A DNA stretch of 64,000 bases from assembly GCA_047967505.1 (NCBI GenBank), contig CM106540.1; one strand, 5' to 3'. This stretch comes from Dipteris shenzhenensis (lineage: Eukaryota > Polypodiophyta > Polypodiopsida > Gleicheniales). Each line of letters opens with the position of its first letter. Positions within the stretch are counted from its first letter, which is position 1. The position numbers and the translations under genes were made by a program. The notes under the pieces were generated by a model. The model was not told the origin of the DNA, searched no databases, and worked only from the letters and a program-made list of their open reading frames with translations. This document shows, one piece after another, positions 11,072-21,371 of the stretch.

Positions 11072-12674
11072 ATGGTACAAACTAGAGCGCAGGTTTGTGC
11101 TTTTCTCACGGAGACCTCAGATATGTCGCAACGCTCGCGTGCAGCCTCTCTGGAGATTTTCGACTCAAGTCCAAAGAAGACCCCTGAAGTCAACTTACAA
11201 GGCGAAGCACTACTACAACTTCAAATTTCCCAGCTTCAGGACAGCATCTCTGACTTGGTCCAGAAAGTCCAACAACTCCAAGATTCTCCCAGTACCACAC
11301 ATACAAAGGATGGCGTGACGCAACCAGACGACTATGTAGACTCATTCCCACCAGAGGTAGAAAACACAGAACTTCGTGCCCTCTACCATTTACTCCAAGC
11401 TTCCAAAACTAAAAGACTTGACATCAAACTTCCGGAAGCCTACACTGGTCAACGAAATCGCCGAACAGTTGACCAATGGCTCGCAAAACTGCGCATGTAC
11501 TTTGATGCTGTTAACCTCACTAAAGACAAAAAGATTGCCTTGGCAGCCTCCCTCCTCAAGGATACAGCTTTCCTATGGTGGCAACGACGCTTAAAGGACA
11601 GCAAAAGTGTGTTAACTTGGGAACGTTTTGAACGCGTGCTCCGTAAGCAGGTCATACCTGCCAATGCGGACTTCCAAGCACGTTCAAACAGGCTCCCTGT
11701 TTTCCTACATCTCTCAGTTCACCACATTGGTGCTGGAGATTGATGGTTTAACTGATGATGCTCGCCTTCATGCTTTCATCTCAGGCCTAAATTCCTCGTT
11801 ACGCATTGATGTCCTCAAAGCAAACATCACCACCACAGCTGGTGCTATTGCTTACGCAGAGCGCATTACAGATTTCCAAAACACAGGGAAGCAGAGTGCT
11901 CATCGAACACAGAACCCTACTATGGCCAAAGGTGCTCGCCCTCAAGATAACCCCAGGTTTAGAAAAAACTCGGGTAATCAAGGTCAGCGACAGTCTCAAG
12001 ATCCCCACAAGTCTCAGAAATCGTATGCTGAATTCCAACAGAAGCACTCCTCCAAGGATCGTGCCTCTTCTTCTTCACAAAGTCATCACCGTCATCCCCA
12101 ACATAAAGGTGCGGCCACTGAAAAGAAGAACAACTCCAACACAAAAGGACTTTGTACCATCTGTATAGGCGACCATAGATGGTTCGATTGTCCCAAGCGA
12201 CCAAAGCAAAATTCCAATATGGAACCTAGCACTTCCCAAACAGAAGATACTACCCCAGCACAAGACAAGAAAGGCAAAGCTGTTCGAATGGCAAATACCA
12301 TCCACCTGAGCCTTACCAGCAACCCCGAACCTTCCCTGGCCACTCAAGTACTTTGTGTTCAAGAATCGATTCGTGGAACAACGGTCACTATCCTCATCGA
12401 CAGTGGCTGCTCTCATAACTTCCTAGCTAGTTCCATGGTCGACAAACTTCGGTTGACCACCAGTCCTAGTCTCATGGACTATCAGATTGAACTCGCAAAT
12501 GGAACTACCTTCTTGTGCAACACCAGGATCATAAACTTGTCTTTTCGCATCCAACATTATGCAGACAAGTTGAATTTCGACATCATGCCTCTTTCTCGGT
12601 ACGATGTCATACTTAGACAACAATGGCTCTATGACTATGATCCATCAATCAGTTTTCACAGCCATACTATCTAG
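11072..12674 (+). pseudogene. Ty3/gypsy gag and aspartic protease
   Basis: The frame from ATG 11,072 encodes gag with a coiled-coil-like stretch (LQLQISQLQDSISDLVQKVQQLQ), then the capsid core (AYTGQRNRRTVDQWLAKLRMYF, LLKDTAFLWWQRRL). Near 11,690 the frame shifts; capsid sequence continues (GSLFSYISQFTTLVLEIDGL, LHAFISGLNSSLR) in 11,628-12,674. A short zinc knuckle CTICIGDHRWFDC (C-X2-C-X3-H-X4-C, one residue shorter than canonical) lies near 12,155-12,195, and the protease box LIDSGCSHNF near 12,390. The frame stops at TAG 12,672-12,674, where Gln is plausible, and reopens in the same frame. Confidence 0.9.
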
Positions 12675-13888
12675 TTTGTCCACCAAGGAAAACTTATTGA
12701 GCTAACTGGTTCTAGGGACTCTCCTTCAACCCCAGTTGCCTCTGCCCTACAAGTAAAGAAGTGGGTTCGTAAACGTCAAGTAAAGACTTCACTTCTGTTG
12801 GTTACGGCAGTAGAGGAGACACCATCAAAGGATCCTCCTCAATACCTCAACCAATCTTTTTTCCAGCCCTACCTGGATATTTTTCCACAGGAACTGCCAA
12901 AGCAGTTACCACCTCGACGACCAGTGGATCACCCAATCGAACTTATTCCCGGCAGTAATCCACCGTCGAAATCTCCTTATCGGGTTTCTTACACTCAAAA
13001 TGAAGAAATCCAAAGACAAGTGACCGAACTACTCGACAAAGGTCCCATTCGGCCCAGTCGCAACCCTTTTGGATCTCCTATACTACTTGTGGAAAAAAAG
13101 AATAAGTCAATGCGCCTCTGCATCGACTACAGACCCCTCAACAAGCTCACTATCAAAAACAAGTATCCATTGCCTCGCATCGATGACCTCTTCGATCAAC
13201 TTCTACATGCAACACAATTCTTAAAGATTCATCTTCGTTCAGGTTATAATCAAATACGCATACGAGAAGGCAATGAGTACAAGACAGCTTTTCAAACAAA
13301 GTATGGACACTATGAATGTTTGGTCATGCCTTTTGGATTAAACAATGCCCCAGCCACATTCATGACACTAATGAACGACATCTTCAGGCCTTTCCTCGAT
13401 AAGTTCGTCATCGTTTACCTCGATGACATCCTCGTTTTCAACAGATCCCTACATGAGCACAAACAACATCTTCACCAAGTTTTTGAAGTTCTCCGCGCAA
13501 ATTCTCTCTACATCAACATTGAGAAGAGTGAGTTATTCAAGACCCAACTCGAATATTTGGGAGATGTTATTTCAGCTCAAGGCATCTCTATGGATCCCAA
13601 GAAGGTCGAGGTAATCCGAAACAGGCCTACTCCTAAGAATGTTCATGATGTCCGCTGTTATCTACGCGATGAAGCAGTTTCTCCTGCAGGTGATTATGTC
13701 CCAGAAATCGAAGACGATTATGATCTCCTTATTCCTGAGCGTATTTTGGACCATCGACAGCGAGAGACTCGGCATCGACTTATCACGGAATTCCTTGTTC
13801 TTTGGTGAGATCTGGACGACTCCGATGCCACTTGGCAATCTGATGAAGACTTACAACAGTACCTTGACATTTTACAGCAGTATTTTCA
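12675..13888 (+). pseudogene. Ty3/gypsy reverse transcriptase fused by deletion to a chromodomain remnant
   Basis: In frame with the protease upstream. RT motifs: LPPRRPVDHPIEL, SPYRVSYTQNEEIQ, NPFGSPILLVEKKN, MRLCIDYRPLNK, YECLVMPFGLNNAP and YLDDILVF. The first catalytic Asp is lost: FLKIHLRSGYNQIRI has His (CAT, 13,230-13,232) where KIDL is expected. After HDVRCYL (about 13,660) the sequence jumps directly to the C-terminal tail YDLLIPERILDHRQ...TEFLVLW, a chromodomain start, then a TGA at 13,806-13,808 and DLDDSDATWQ. RNase H, the integrase zinc domain and the DDE core are therefore deleted. Confidence 0.88.
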
Positions 13889-13942
13889 GAATTTACCGTG
13901 ATATTTTCTACATCAGTTCATTATCTCCACCAGGGTCTTATT

Positions 13943-13957
13943 TTGAGTGGGAGGGGA
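13943..13957 (+). promoter_or_regulatory. Polypurine tract
   Basis: TTGAGTGGGAGGGGA lies directly before the 3' LTR, where second-strand priming would occur in a Ty3/gypsy element. Confidence 0.75.
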
Positions 13958-14368
13958 TGTCACGATCTAGGACGTATTCCTTTCTCTATATCTAGACTTA
14001 TGGATGGTTTGATGAATGGACACTTGTGGAAGGGTATGCCCTTTCGACGGGACACTTCCTATGAGGCACAACCCTTCACAAGAGACATTCTATGAAAGAG
14101 ACACTCCTATTGTAATGTACCCTCTCATCAAGGGTCACACCCTTCACAAGGAATACACACCTCTTCATGCACATACACTTTGGAGTACACACCTTTTCAT
14201 GTGTGACTCTTCACTCTCTATATAAGAGAGGCCCAATTGTATGGATGACACACTACACCTACACTACAGACACTCAAGCAATACAATTATTCCTTGTTCT
14301 CTGCTATTTCAGTCTCCTTTTTGTTCCTTAGCACATTTCTAAATATAATAAATCTAGGATTTCTTACA
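13958..14368 (+). repeat. 3' LTR of nested Ty3/gypsy element
   Basis: 411 bp from TGTCACG to CTTACA, followed by the GTGAA duplication at 14,369-14,373. It keeps a TATATAAGAGAGG box near 14,218, which the 5' LTR has lost. Confidence 0.92.
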
Positions 14369-14373
14369 GTGAA

Positions 14374-14470
14374 TCCCACTGGATAGGTGATTGAGCCATT
14401 TTCTTACAACTCGTCTGAGATCTGCAAGTTTCTCACACACATTGTGAGTGCAACTGATGCACGCAACCTA
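14374..14470 (-). pseudogene. Start of the interrupted minus-strand gypsy gag
   Basis: Upstream half of the gag that resumes at 6,698. The likely start ATG is 14,397-14,399 on the minus strand; its frame joins that of the gag N-terminus when the element and one GTGAA copy are subtracted (7,675 bp). A second frame also stays open to a stop at 14,468-14,470 but has no ATG, so the ATG frame is preferred. Confidence 0.7.
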
Positions 14471-15721
14471 ATTACCTCAACAAGAGATGTCTTGCATTCA
14501 CAATCTATGCCAGTACCGGGCTGTCAACTCAAGGCATATACCCACAAAGTTGCCAAGGCATCAACAATTATATTGCCCCTTTTCTGGCTACTGCAAAAAG
14601 CACTGAGTATGCATCTGATTCCCTTTTCCTGAGCACAAAGGCATGCATCCCTTTACTTGTGCAAATCTCTGATTTCTGCTTTTTCTGACAGTAAATACTC
14701 TCTCAGATAAGTGAAAACTGCTAGCAGAAACAGTCTCTACAACTGCCCTTTTTTTTTTTTGGACAGTAACTAGATGGGTAACTGCTGGTTACACTAACCA
14801 GATCAGTCCTGTTCTGGTCTGGTTACATTGACAGACTAGTTAGTCTGTAACTTGGCCACTAGCTGAACCAAACTGGTTAACTGGACCAGTCTAGTCTAGT
14901 TAATTAGACAGTCTAGTTAGGCTGTCCTCTAACCAGATCTCTAACCAGAGTTAGCTTAACCACTCACCTGCCAGGCTGGCTGCCATGTGTCTGCTCTTTG
15001 CACATGCTTGTGCCATGTCAGCATGCCACATGTCACTGCCACGTCAGCCACACATGGTGCCACGTGTAAACACCACGTCAGCTCTGTGCATACCTGCCAC
15101 GTCAGCTGGTGTCCTTTGCCACGTCACCTGCTGACCTAGCTGTTTGCCACGTCATCTTCTGCATCTCTAGCTGGCTGGCCGGCATCGTCTGTCGCAGGAG
15201 ATTCTATGTGTAGTGCAGAGAATCAACCGTGAAAAACAGGAACCTTTGCACGTCTATTGTTGCACCATCGCCAAGCGTCCGGAGAGCCTCTGTGTGCATC
15301 TTTTTCTCTAGCCAAGGTACGACGAGCATCGCCTATAGCAACACGACCTTCAGCTTCCATCACGCTCTCACATAGTCCGTTGGGCTAGTGAAGTATGCGA
15401 TGCTTTAGAGCACTCACATCACCAAGAAAAAGAAACGTCTGGTAGCGTCAATGGCACCCATCAAATAGACAACCACCCTATTGAGCTTGTGACAAACAAT
15501 GGTGGCTTTCAAGCCCCAAAATTACAGACGTTCATGGAAACTTTGGTTGATGGCAGTTGCTGCAATATCTACGCCTCTGCCAGTGTAATCTGTGATACAG
15601 CGGGTGATAAAACTCAGCGCCATATCTAGCAACGTCGTCAAATGGCCAAGTGCTTCCGCATAAAATTTCTACGGTAGCCTTTATAGTTTTAGATCGTCAC
15701 CCCCTTCAGAAAGAAGGCGAG
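14471..15721 (-). other. Leader of the minus-strand gypsy element (inferred)
   Basis: No coding region seen. If the PBS at 15,722-15,737 belongs to the gypsy element, this is its 1.2-kb leader. 14,770-14,960 is dense in CTAGTTA/AACCAG words, including the near-palindrome ACAGACTAGTTAGTCTGT (14,829-14,846). At 15,039-15,154 the word CCACGTCA occurs five times, with CCATGTCA variants nearby and a CACGTG at 15,061. Confidence 0.35.
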
Positions 15722-15737
15722 CCAAGCTCGGATACCA
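15722..15737 (-). promoter_or_regulatory. Primer-binding site, initiator tRNA-Met type
   Basis: Minus strand: TGGTATCCGAGCTTGG, one base from TGGTATCAGAGC in its first 12, with the GCTTGG continuation common in plant elements. One base separates it from the CA end of a minus-strand LTR. Confidence 0.7.
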
Positions 15738-15738
15738 A

Positions 15739-16656
15739 TGTAATCCTCCCCAGTAAAAGACAACAAAGACACTCTCATTTTCTCTCCCTCTCTTCCCCCG
15801 AAGGTTTTTATTACTTGAGAGAAAATGGAGTACAAGAGTTCAGCGTGGAAGCTGTTCATACATAAATCCAAACGTTAAAAAAATGAATCCTTACATGAGC
15901 TCTCTAGCTCCCCTTCTTGGCAACAAGCCACTTGTCAATTTCTACTTTACTTTCCTAATTACATGCCACTAAGGGCAACTCTGGAGTCTTCGAAACACTT
16001 GGTCACGCGAACCGCCTCCTAGACTCTTGTTAGGCTCCGTAGCGCTTAGGAAAATCACTCTTCCTAGTACCTGCAACAATTAATTAAAGCGCACCACCAT
16101 GGCACCCATTAATTGTTAGCGCTTTGCATGCAAATAACACACTGTGGACTAATTCTAGTCACGGTGGGCATCCCCACTGAACACATGTGCACACATAACA
16201 AATTTAAAAATATATATTTATTATTTGGTTGACCAAAGTCAACGCTCTTGATCATAATTAAGAGGCTTTAACCAAGGGTCGAGGCGCCTTAATTATAATC
16301 AAGTCTCTCCAACCGAAGTTGCCACAACTCTCCAACAAAAGTTGGCACATCTTGGTTAACCGTAGTTAACCCTCTCGACACATGCCAAGTCTCGTTGACC
16401 GAAGTCAACACTCTCTGACCATAGTCAGCTCTGTGGTTCTCTAGTTAACCGCAGTTAACCCTCTTGGTAATGAACCAAGCCTCCCCGACCGAAGTCAGGT
16501 TTACTTGACCAAAGTCAAGTATCCTTGACCATAGTCAATTCTCTGACCATTAAAAGAACTCTTTGACCATAATTAACACAAATGGAAAACTCTTTAATTA
16601 TGATCAAATAAATGGTCAACTGTACTTTGACTTAGGATATTTACATGATGGTAACA
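15739..16656 (-). repeat. Probable LTR (minus strand) carrying a TTGACC...GTCAA palindrome array
   Basis: The plus-strand left end TGTAATCC is a clean LTR end beside the PBS. The right end is proposed at 16,656 (…GGTAACA), giving TGTTAC...TTACA termini on the minus strand; no second copy exists in the window to confirm it. Minus-strand U3 would be the right half, which holds the palindrome array, and an AT-rich TATATATT lies at 16,211. Confidence 0.5.
16229..16620. repeat. Array of 14-bp TTGACC-NN-GTCAA palindromes (paired W-box cores)
   Basis: About a dozen imperfect 14-bp palindromes of form (T/C)T(G/A)ACC-NN-AGT(C/T)A(A/G), including TTGACCAAAGTCAA (16,229 and 16,505), TTGACCGAAGTCAA (16,395), CTGACCATAGTCAG (16,415), TTAACCGCAGTTAA (16,445) and TTGACCATAGTCAA (16,525). 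Many contain TTGAC(C/T), the WRKY-factor W-box, facing both ways. Spacing is irregular, about 20-60 bp. Confidence 0.85.
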
Positions 16657-17310
16657 TATCCGACTGCCAGGTCAGTTTGGCACGCCCCAGCAGAGGCGTG
16701 CTTTGCTGAGGTGGTCTGACCTGCTGGTCGGCCACTCAGCAACCTCTAATATGGCTTATGGCTGCGTGGCAGCCTATCATGTGGCGGGTCCCAGGGAGGA
16801 GGGGGTCGGACCCGTAGAGGTGCGGTAGGGCTATGTGCCAACCCTTTATAGAGGGCAGGTCGGCCCACCCTCTATGCTGGTCGGTGGCCTAGCGCAGGGG
16901 GTTGGCGGCCATGAGCCCTTCTCCTGGTCAGTTGGATGAGGCAGGGGCTGACCCTATCTATAGGGCCCCCTCCCCTCATTTGTTTCCATCTTCTGAAGCA
17001 GCAATGCATCATCTCTTGGAGGGCCTGGAAGAGGAGCAGAGCCAGCCCTGTTGTGCACCAAAGGAGCAGAGTAGTGGAGCAGTTCATCCACTCCCTTGTG
17101 CTCCCTTTCTTTGGCTGTTGAGCTGTGTGTTCCGAGCTCTCGAGCAGCCCATTGTTTCCGAGGTTTTCCCCCAGATGTAGAGGGGTTTTCTCCAGAAATC
17201 ACTTGCAGTTCTCGTGTGCCTCTCTCTCCTTTCTCTCCTTCTCAGAGTGTGTGTGTGAGGCGTCCTATCTCTCTCTCTCTCTCTTCCGTTCATTTCCGCT
17301 GCACTTCTCA
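16657..17310 (+). repeat. Probable plus-strand LTR
   Basis: The right end CTTCTCA (17,310) is followed by TA and a PBS. A CTTTATAGAGG box lies near 16,845 and a CT-rich 5'-leader-like stretch at 17,220-17,285. The left end is not defined and is placed only by abutment to the minus-strand LTR. Confidence 0.45.
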
Positions 17311-17312
17311 TA

Positions 17313-17325
17313 TGGTATCAAAGCC
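17313..17325 (+). promoter_or_regulatory. Primer-binding site, initiator tRNA-Met type
   Basis: TGGTATCAAAGCC, two bases after the LTR end, complementary to the 3' end of initiator tRNA-Met with one substitution. Confidence 0.75.
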
Positions 17326-18324
17326 ACGGTTGGCTTGAGACCCGAGGGGTGCAGGGAGTGTTGAGCCAACACACAGAGAGGAAAATATGGGTGCTGTTCG
17401 GAGGTGTCTTTGAGGAGGAGCATATTTGAGGAGTGGACTGTTCAGGTGACCAGCAAAAGGGTGACTTTGAAGGGTGTTTTCAGATCAGAGAGGAGGTGTT
17501 TCCAAGGGACGGAAAGCAAGGTGTGAAGATACATTGGGCAGTCAGCCCCTTCATCCTCTTCTTCTGCCTTCTCCTTTCTTCAACCCTCAGCTCCCTTCCA
17601 TCCCATCAACCTTCTCTTTCATCGTCCTCTTCACTCCGACAGTTTGGCGGGTGATGATGGAATCTGTGTTACAGTCATACGACCTGGAAAATTTCATCTT
17701 GATAGGTGTTGCCCGACCAGATCCCCTGGCAAAGTGCACCGGCATCCTAGAGCATGACAAGGTCTGCATTGGGCTTACCTAATTGAGATGCGCCGACGCG
17801 AGGAGACAATATTGCGACAGATCAGAGAGTAATAGGAGGCGACTAGACGACATGACACAAAGACAAACCGAGCACGACGACATGTCATGGACTTCTATGC
17901 ATTTCAATCAACTCTAGGACACAACGGAGTGGAGGAGGAGGAGCAGCCTGGATCAACTGAGAGAGTTGATATGAGGGCAGCCTGGATCAACCGAGAGAGC
18001 TGGCATGGCACCACCAATAGAGGGATGCAGAGACCACGTGTGACACGGAGAGCGACTACAGCACACTCTATTGAGGTCCCACCTATTTCAGCTTTCCTCA
18101 AAGGAGACCGACAGAGACGAGGAGTCACTCTACACATTAGAGATACTACGGGTTCTGGGTTTCGGTTTTCAACTCTCGACTCTCATTTTCATTTGTGTTT
18201 GTTTGAGCTTTTTAGGCATGACATCTATAGCTATAGCTTGGTTTAGCATAGCACTCAACAAGGACCCTAGCGCGCCCTTGCTGCAGCCCTTTGAGGCTTG
18301 TGGTGTACATTGTCCCGGACATTA

Positions 18325-18366
<42 letters not shown>

Positions 18367-18660
18367 CCGTCACTCCGTCTTGTTTAGCCATCCGTCATTT
18401 CATGATCAGCTCGGCAGCCCTCCGTCGCTCAGCCCATTCAGCCCCTTCTCTCCTGTCAGCATCCGTTGGCAGCCCATTAGTAGCCCGTCAGCAGCCCGTC
18501 AGCAGCTCGTTAGCAGCCCGTCAGCGTCGTCAGCAGCAGATCTATCAGTTCGAGTTGTAGGCAAGCATGTGATTTAGGAACCCCTAGCTAAGCCCGAACC
18601 CCAGCTCAACTAGCGGATTAACTTAGCCAAGGAGAAAGGATAATGCTCTGAAAATCAGAA
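17326..18660 (+). other. Internal region of the 17.3-kb LTR element, no recognisable protein
   Basis: Short open frames (17,433-17,654; 17,887-18,246) show no domain I recognise. A (CT)n microsatellite covers 18,329-18,361, and a GCCCGTCAGCA repeat occupies 18,465-18,535. The element seems to be a decayed or non-autonomous LTR element; no RT, integrase or 3' LTR was found. Confidence 0.35.
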
Positions 18661-19110
18661 TTGGGGGGCTCCCATATAGATGGTATAAAAAAGAGGACTC
18701 ACTCAATGATATCTTTGCAAGTGTCAAAGCAGCCATGCCTACTATTGATGGGACAGCTGACGCAGATGACAATCCTGATGATCTTGATGATGATGGTTAA
18801 GCTAGAGCAGTCCGGGCCGGCGGTCAGCGCAATGGTCAGTCATACTGTCATTGTGTTCAACTCACAAGAGTTACATATAAAGAATCTACGACAATTCCAT
18901 AAGTTGAAAGAAACTAAGATATCAATAGCCGAAGAACTCACAAGAGCTCAACTTAAGGATAAGGCAACAGAATTAGCCAAGCTTAAGGCTGCCAAGAAGG
19001 CTGGTAAATGGGCAGTTTATCGTGAAGGAATAGCACTCATTAAAGAGTTTAAATCAAACCAAAAGACTCTCAGTCTTACGTATGCTTTCTCTACTAAGTT
19101 GGTACTCTAA
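18661..19110 (+). CDS. Unidentified ORF with lysine-rich C-terminal half
   Basis: A 149-codon plus-strand frame. The second half (about residue 60 on) is a charged, probably helical segment (QFHKLKETKISIAEELTRAQ, KDKATELAKLKAAKKAGKW). In the first part another frame looks equally coding (SLNDIFASVKAAMPTIDGTA, then a run of Asp), so a frameshift near 18,790 is possible. No family recognised. It lies antisense to, and downstream of, the DET1 exons, and may be transposon-derived. Confidence 0.25.
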   Translation: MGGSHIDGIKKRTHSMISLQVSKQPCLLLMGQLTQMTILMILMMMVKLEQSGPAVSAMVSHTVIVFNSQELHIKNLRQFHKLKETKISIAEELTRAQLKDKATELAKLKAAKKAGKWAVYREGIALIKEFKSNQKTLSLTYAFSTKLVL

Positions 19111-19495
19111 ATAAATAGAGTCGCTCTTCACACTCTCTAAGAGCTGCCATGTGCCCTTCCTAGCAGATGTATTAGATGGTTTTCTGTTGTCCCATAGACC
19201 TGTTGGTCTCTCATGGGCATTAATACACTTTCTTTCTTTGTTTCTTTCTCTATGTGTACTATATTCAAACAAGACCTCACTCGTTCAGACGTTAGACAAG
19301 ACCCATCCCTTGTTGAAATGTAAGATAGAGCAAATCCTCTAGACAAGCAGCCAAACCTGTGATGAACAAACGGAGAACCAGAAAAGAATGTCACGCGACA
19401 ATATACAATCAAGGTGCATAAAATGAGGGTCCTGACATTTCTAACACCTTTCTAGTATATCTATGAAGCCTAAGAAAGAGATATAACAAGCATAC

Positions 19496-20486
19496 TTGGG
19501 CGTGAGAGTTGAGAATGAGTTCATCATCTTCTCTGCAAAATGGTCCAATAGTGCGGACATCTACAAACATCCCTGCCTCTCGAACTTGCAATATGTGGAT
19601 GGCTTGATAACGCACTGATAAAATAGAAAGTAAATCATCGTACATGAAAATGCCCACGTTGTGAGCCAATTGGATAAAATCATCTCTGAATTCCCTTTTA
19701 TCCATAACTTGGCCATCTGCTAACCTGAAAGGCAATAACAAGATTATCAAAGTATGTCTAAACAAGAATAGCAGCGCAAGAAAGGCACTTCTCCATGTCA
19801 CACACTAATGTACAATGGTAGTGTCCGCTGCCAGTTCCAAACAGATTGCCTTTTCCAAAGTACAAATTAACTACTAACAAATATATTTTCCCCCTAGAGA
19901 CAGCTTTCATTCAAAAGCAGGATAGGTCCAAAGTACAAATTAACTACTAAAACAATTGCTTTCCCCTTTCATCAAAAGCAGGATATGTCCACCAAATATT
20001 ATGTGAAATGAGATGGTGTACCATACAAGATTATGTACACATGTGAGCCCCACACCTGATAAGGTACAGCGTAATCCTTTCAATTGAAGGAACCCCCAGA
20101 ATAGCTCCAGGTGCCGCAGGACTGTCAGAATCTGGAGCTGTAGTTGTGGCAAATATACCATAGCAGTTGCAGTCTGTTGCCAGGAACAAATCTTTGCAAA
20201 TCACCTCATTGCCAGAGGCAAGATTTAGAGAATAGAGTTGGGAAAAATAGCTCTCAAACTTTTTCCCTTTTGATGGAAACTCTTCTTCTATATCAGTATT
20301 CTTCCCTTTGCAACAGTAGGATAGGCCATTGTGCCGATACACAATCAAATTTTGGTAATTTCGACTAAAGCAAATCAGAAACTGCCCATCATTTGAAAAT
20401 TTTCGGAGATAGTAGTCTGGGCACTCCACATCAAACACCGTAAAGCTTGGAACGATGTTTTCATACAGCAGTCTAGTTCTTTGTAT
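19496..20486 (-). CDS. DET1: DET1 (light-signalling repressor), two internal exons
   Basis: Two minus-strand exons match plant DET1, a nuclear protein that works with DDB1 and COP10 in a CUL4-linked complex repressing photomorphogenesis. Exon A (20,486-20,056, 431 bp) encodes LLYENIVPSFTVFDVECPDY, RKFSNDGQFLICFSRN, LYSLNLASGNEVICKDLF and GVPSIERITLYLI. Exon B (19,724-19,496, 229 bp) encodes FIQLAHNVGIFMYDDLLSIL and FCREDDELILNSHAQ. The 331-bp intron has GT (20,055-20,054) and AG (19,726-19,725), and an Arg codon spans the junction. Exon A is preceded by TTGCAG; exon B is followed by GTATGC. No stops. Together about 220 codons, roughly residues 30-245 of a ~540-residue protein. First and later exons were not found, so the gene either has introns beyond 19 kb or is a fragment. 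Confidence 0.9.
19725..20055 (-). other. DET1: DET1 intron, 331 bp
   Basis: Canonical donor (AG|GTGTGG, minus strand) and acceptor (CCTTTCAG|G). The intron is phase 2, and the reading frame is conserved across it. It is AT-rich and contains no mobile element. Confidence 0.85.
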
Positions 20487-21371
20487 CTGCAATATAAAAG
20501 CAGTGATATGTGAGTTTTACAGTATGAGATAAAAGCCAAAAATCATTTCAGAGTAAAACCATTTGGACCAGTTGATGTAACAAACAGAAACAAGGCTTAC
20601 CTTTTCTGCTAAAGAAAAAGCACATGCAAGGTACACATTCAATGACAAGACTTGCTTGAATATTACAGACTTTCAAGAGATCATTTGAAAATTTGCATCT
20701 GTAAATGGCTGATAAATGTACTATATATATTTATATATATATATATATATATATATTCAGATATATGTACTACACTGCTCAATAAAATGCGTTATCGATA
20801 AAATGCATAACCACTACTATTACACAGACAATGATGTGTGAAAACAACCAAAGGACTTTATTGTCAGAATCAATCAAAAGGGGAAGGTATGTAAAGCGAA
20901 AAAGGCAACCTATAAGCTCCAAGGGACTAAGAGACCAAGATTCATTGACGCTTCTTCACTGGCATAGGTAGAAACAGTGAGAATCTTGTCAATAATGCTT
21001 TTTATGTTAAATTATCTCTTCATTACAGGGAACCACAAACAAAAAGAAGTAAATATAGAAATCCAAGTTGAGAAAACCATTGATTATAAAACAATTGTTT
21101 TGTTGAAATCTACTTCAATCCAATTCGAAAAAGCCAATGATTATAAAGCATTTGTTGTTGTTGAAATCTACTTTAATGCATTAATGATGGGCAAATTTGG
21201 GAAGATAAATTAGAACAGAGAATTTATGGTCAGCTTGCGAGTTTGGTGCAGCAAAAGCAGCCAAATGTGGGTGAGACTCCAGTATAAGTCCACTATTGCA
21301 CCAGAGTGCGAATGCATTCACTAAGCGACTTCTTAAAGATCTACCCATACACGAGAAATTTTTCTAGAGGT
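20487..21371. other. AT-rich stretch upstream of the DET1 exons
   Basis: No exon recognised. A (TA)n microsatellite lies at 20,720-20,757. A minus-strand GCAGAAAAG|GTAAGC donor-like site at about 20,593-20,600 closes a short open stretch, but its residues do not resemble DET1. Confidence 0.4.

Larger units (their letters stand above)
6699..14368 (+). mobile_element. Nested, internally deleted Ty3/gypsy LTR retrotransposon
   Basis: Complete boundaries are visible: GTGAA | 5' LTR | PBS | leader | gag-PR-RT | deletion | chromodomain remnant | purine tract | 3' LTR | GTGAA. It lies on the plus strand inside the gag of the minus-strand gypsy element and itself contains a 5'-truncated LINE in its leader (about 7,250-9,410). 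RNase H and nearly all of integrase are missing, so the copy is non-autonomous. Confidence 0.92.

Noticed and set aside
10657-11085. Separate Pro-rich gene
   Set aside because: It directly precedes gag within the gypsy element and has no family match, so it is treated as leader or gag extension.
20593-20680. First exon of DET1
   Set aside because: There is a donor-like GTAAGC and a short open stretch, but its residues do not resemble the DET1 N-terminus.
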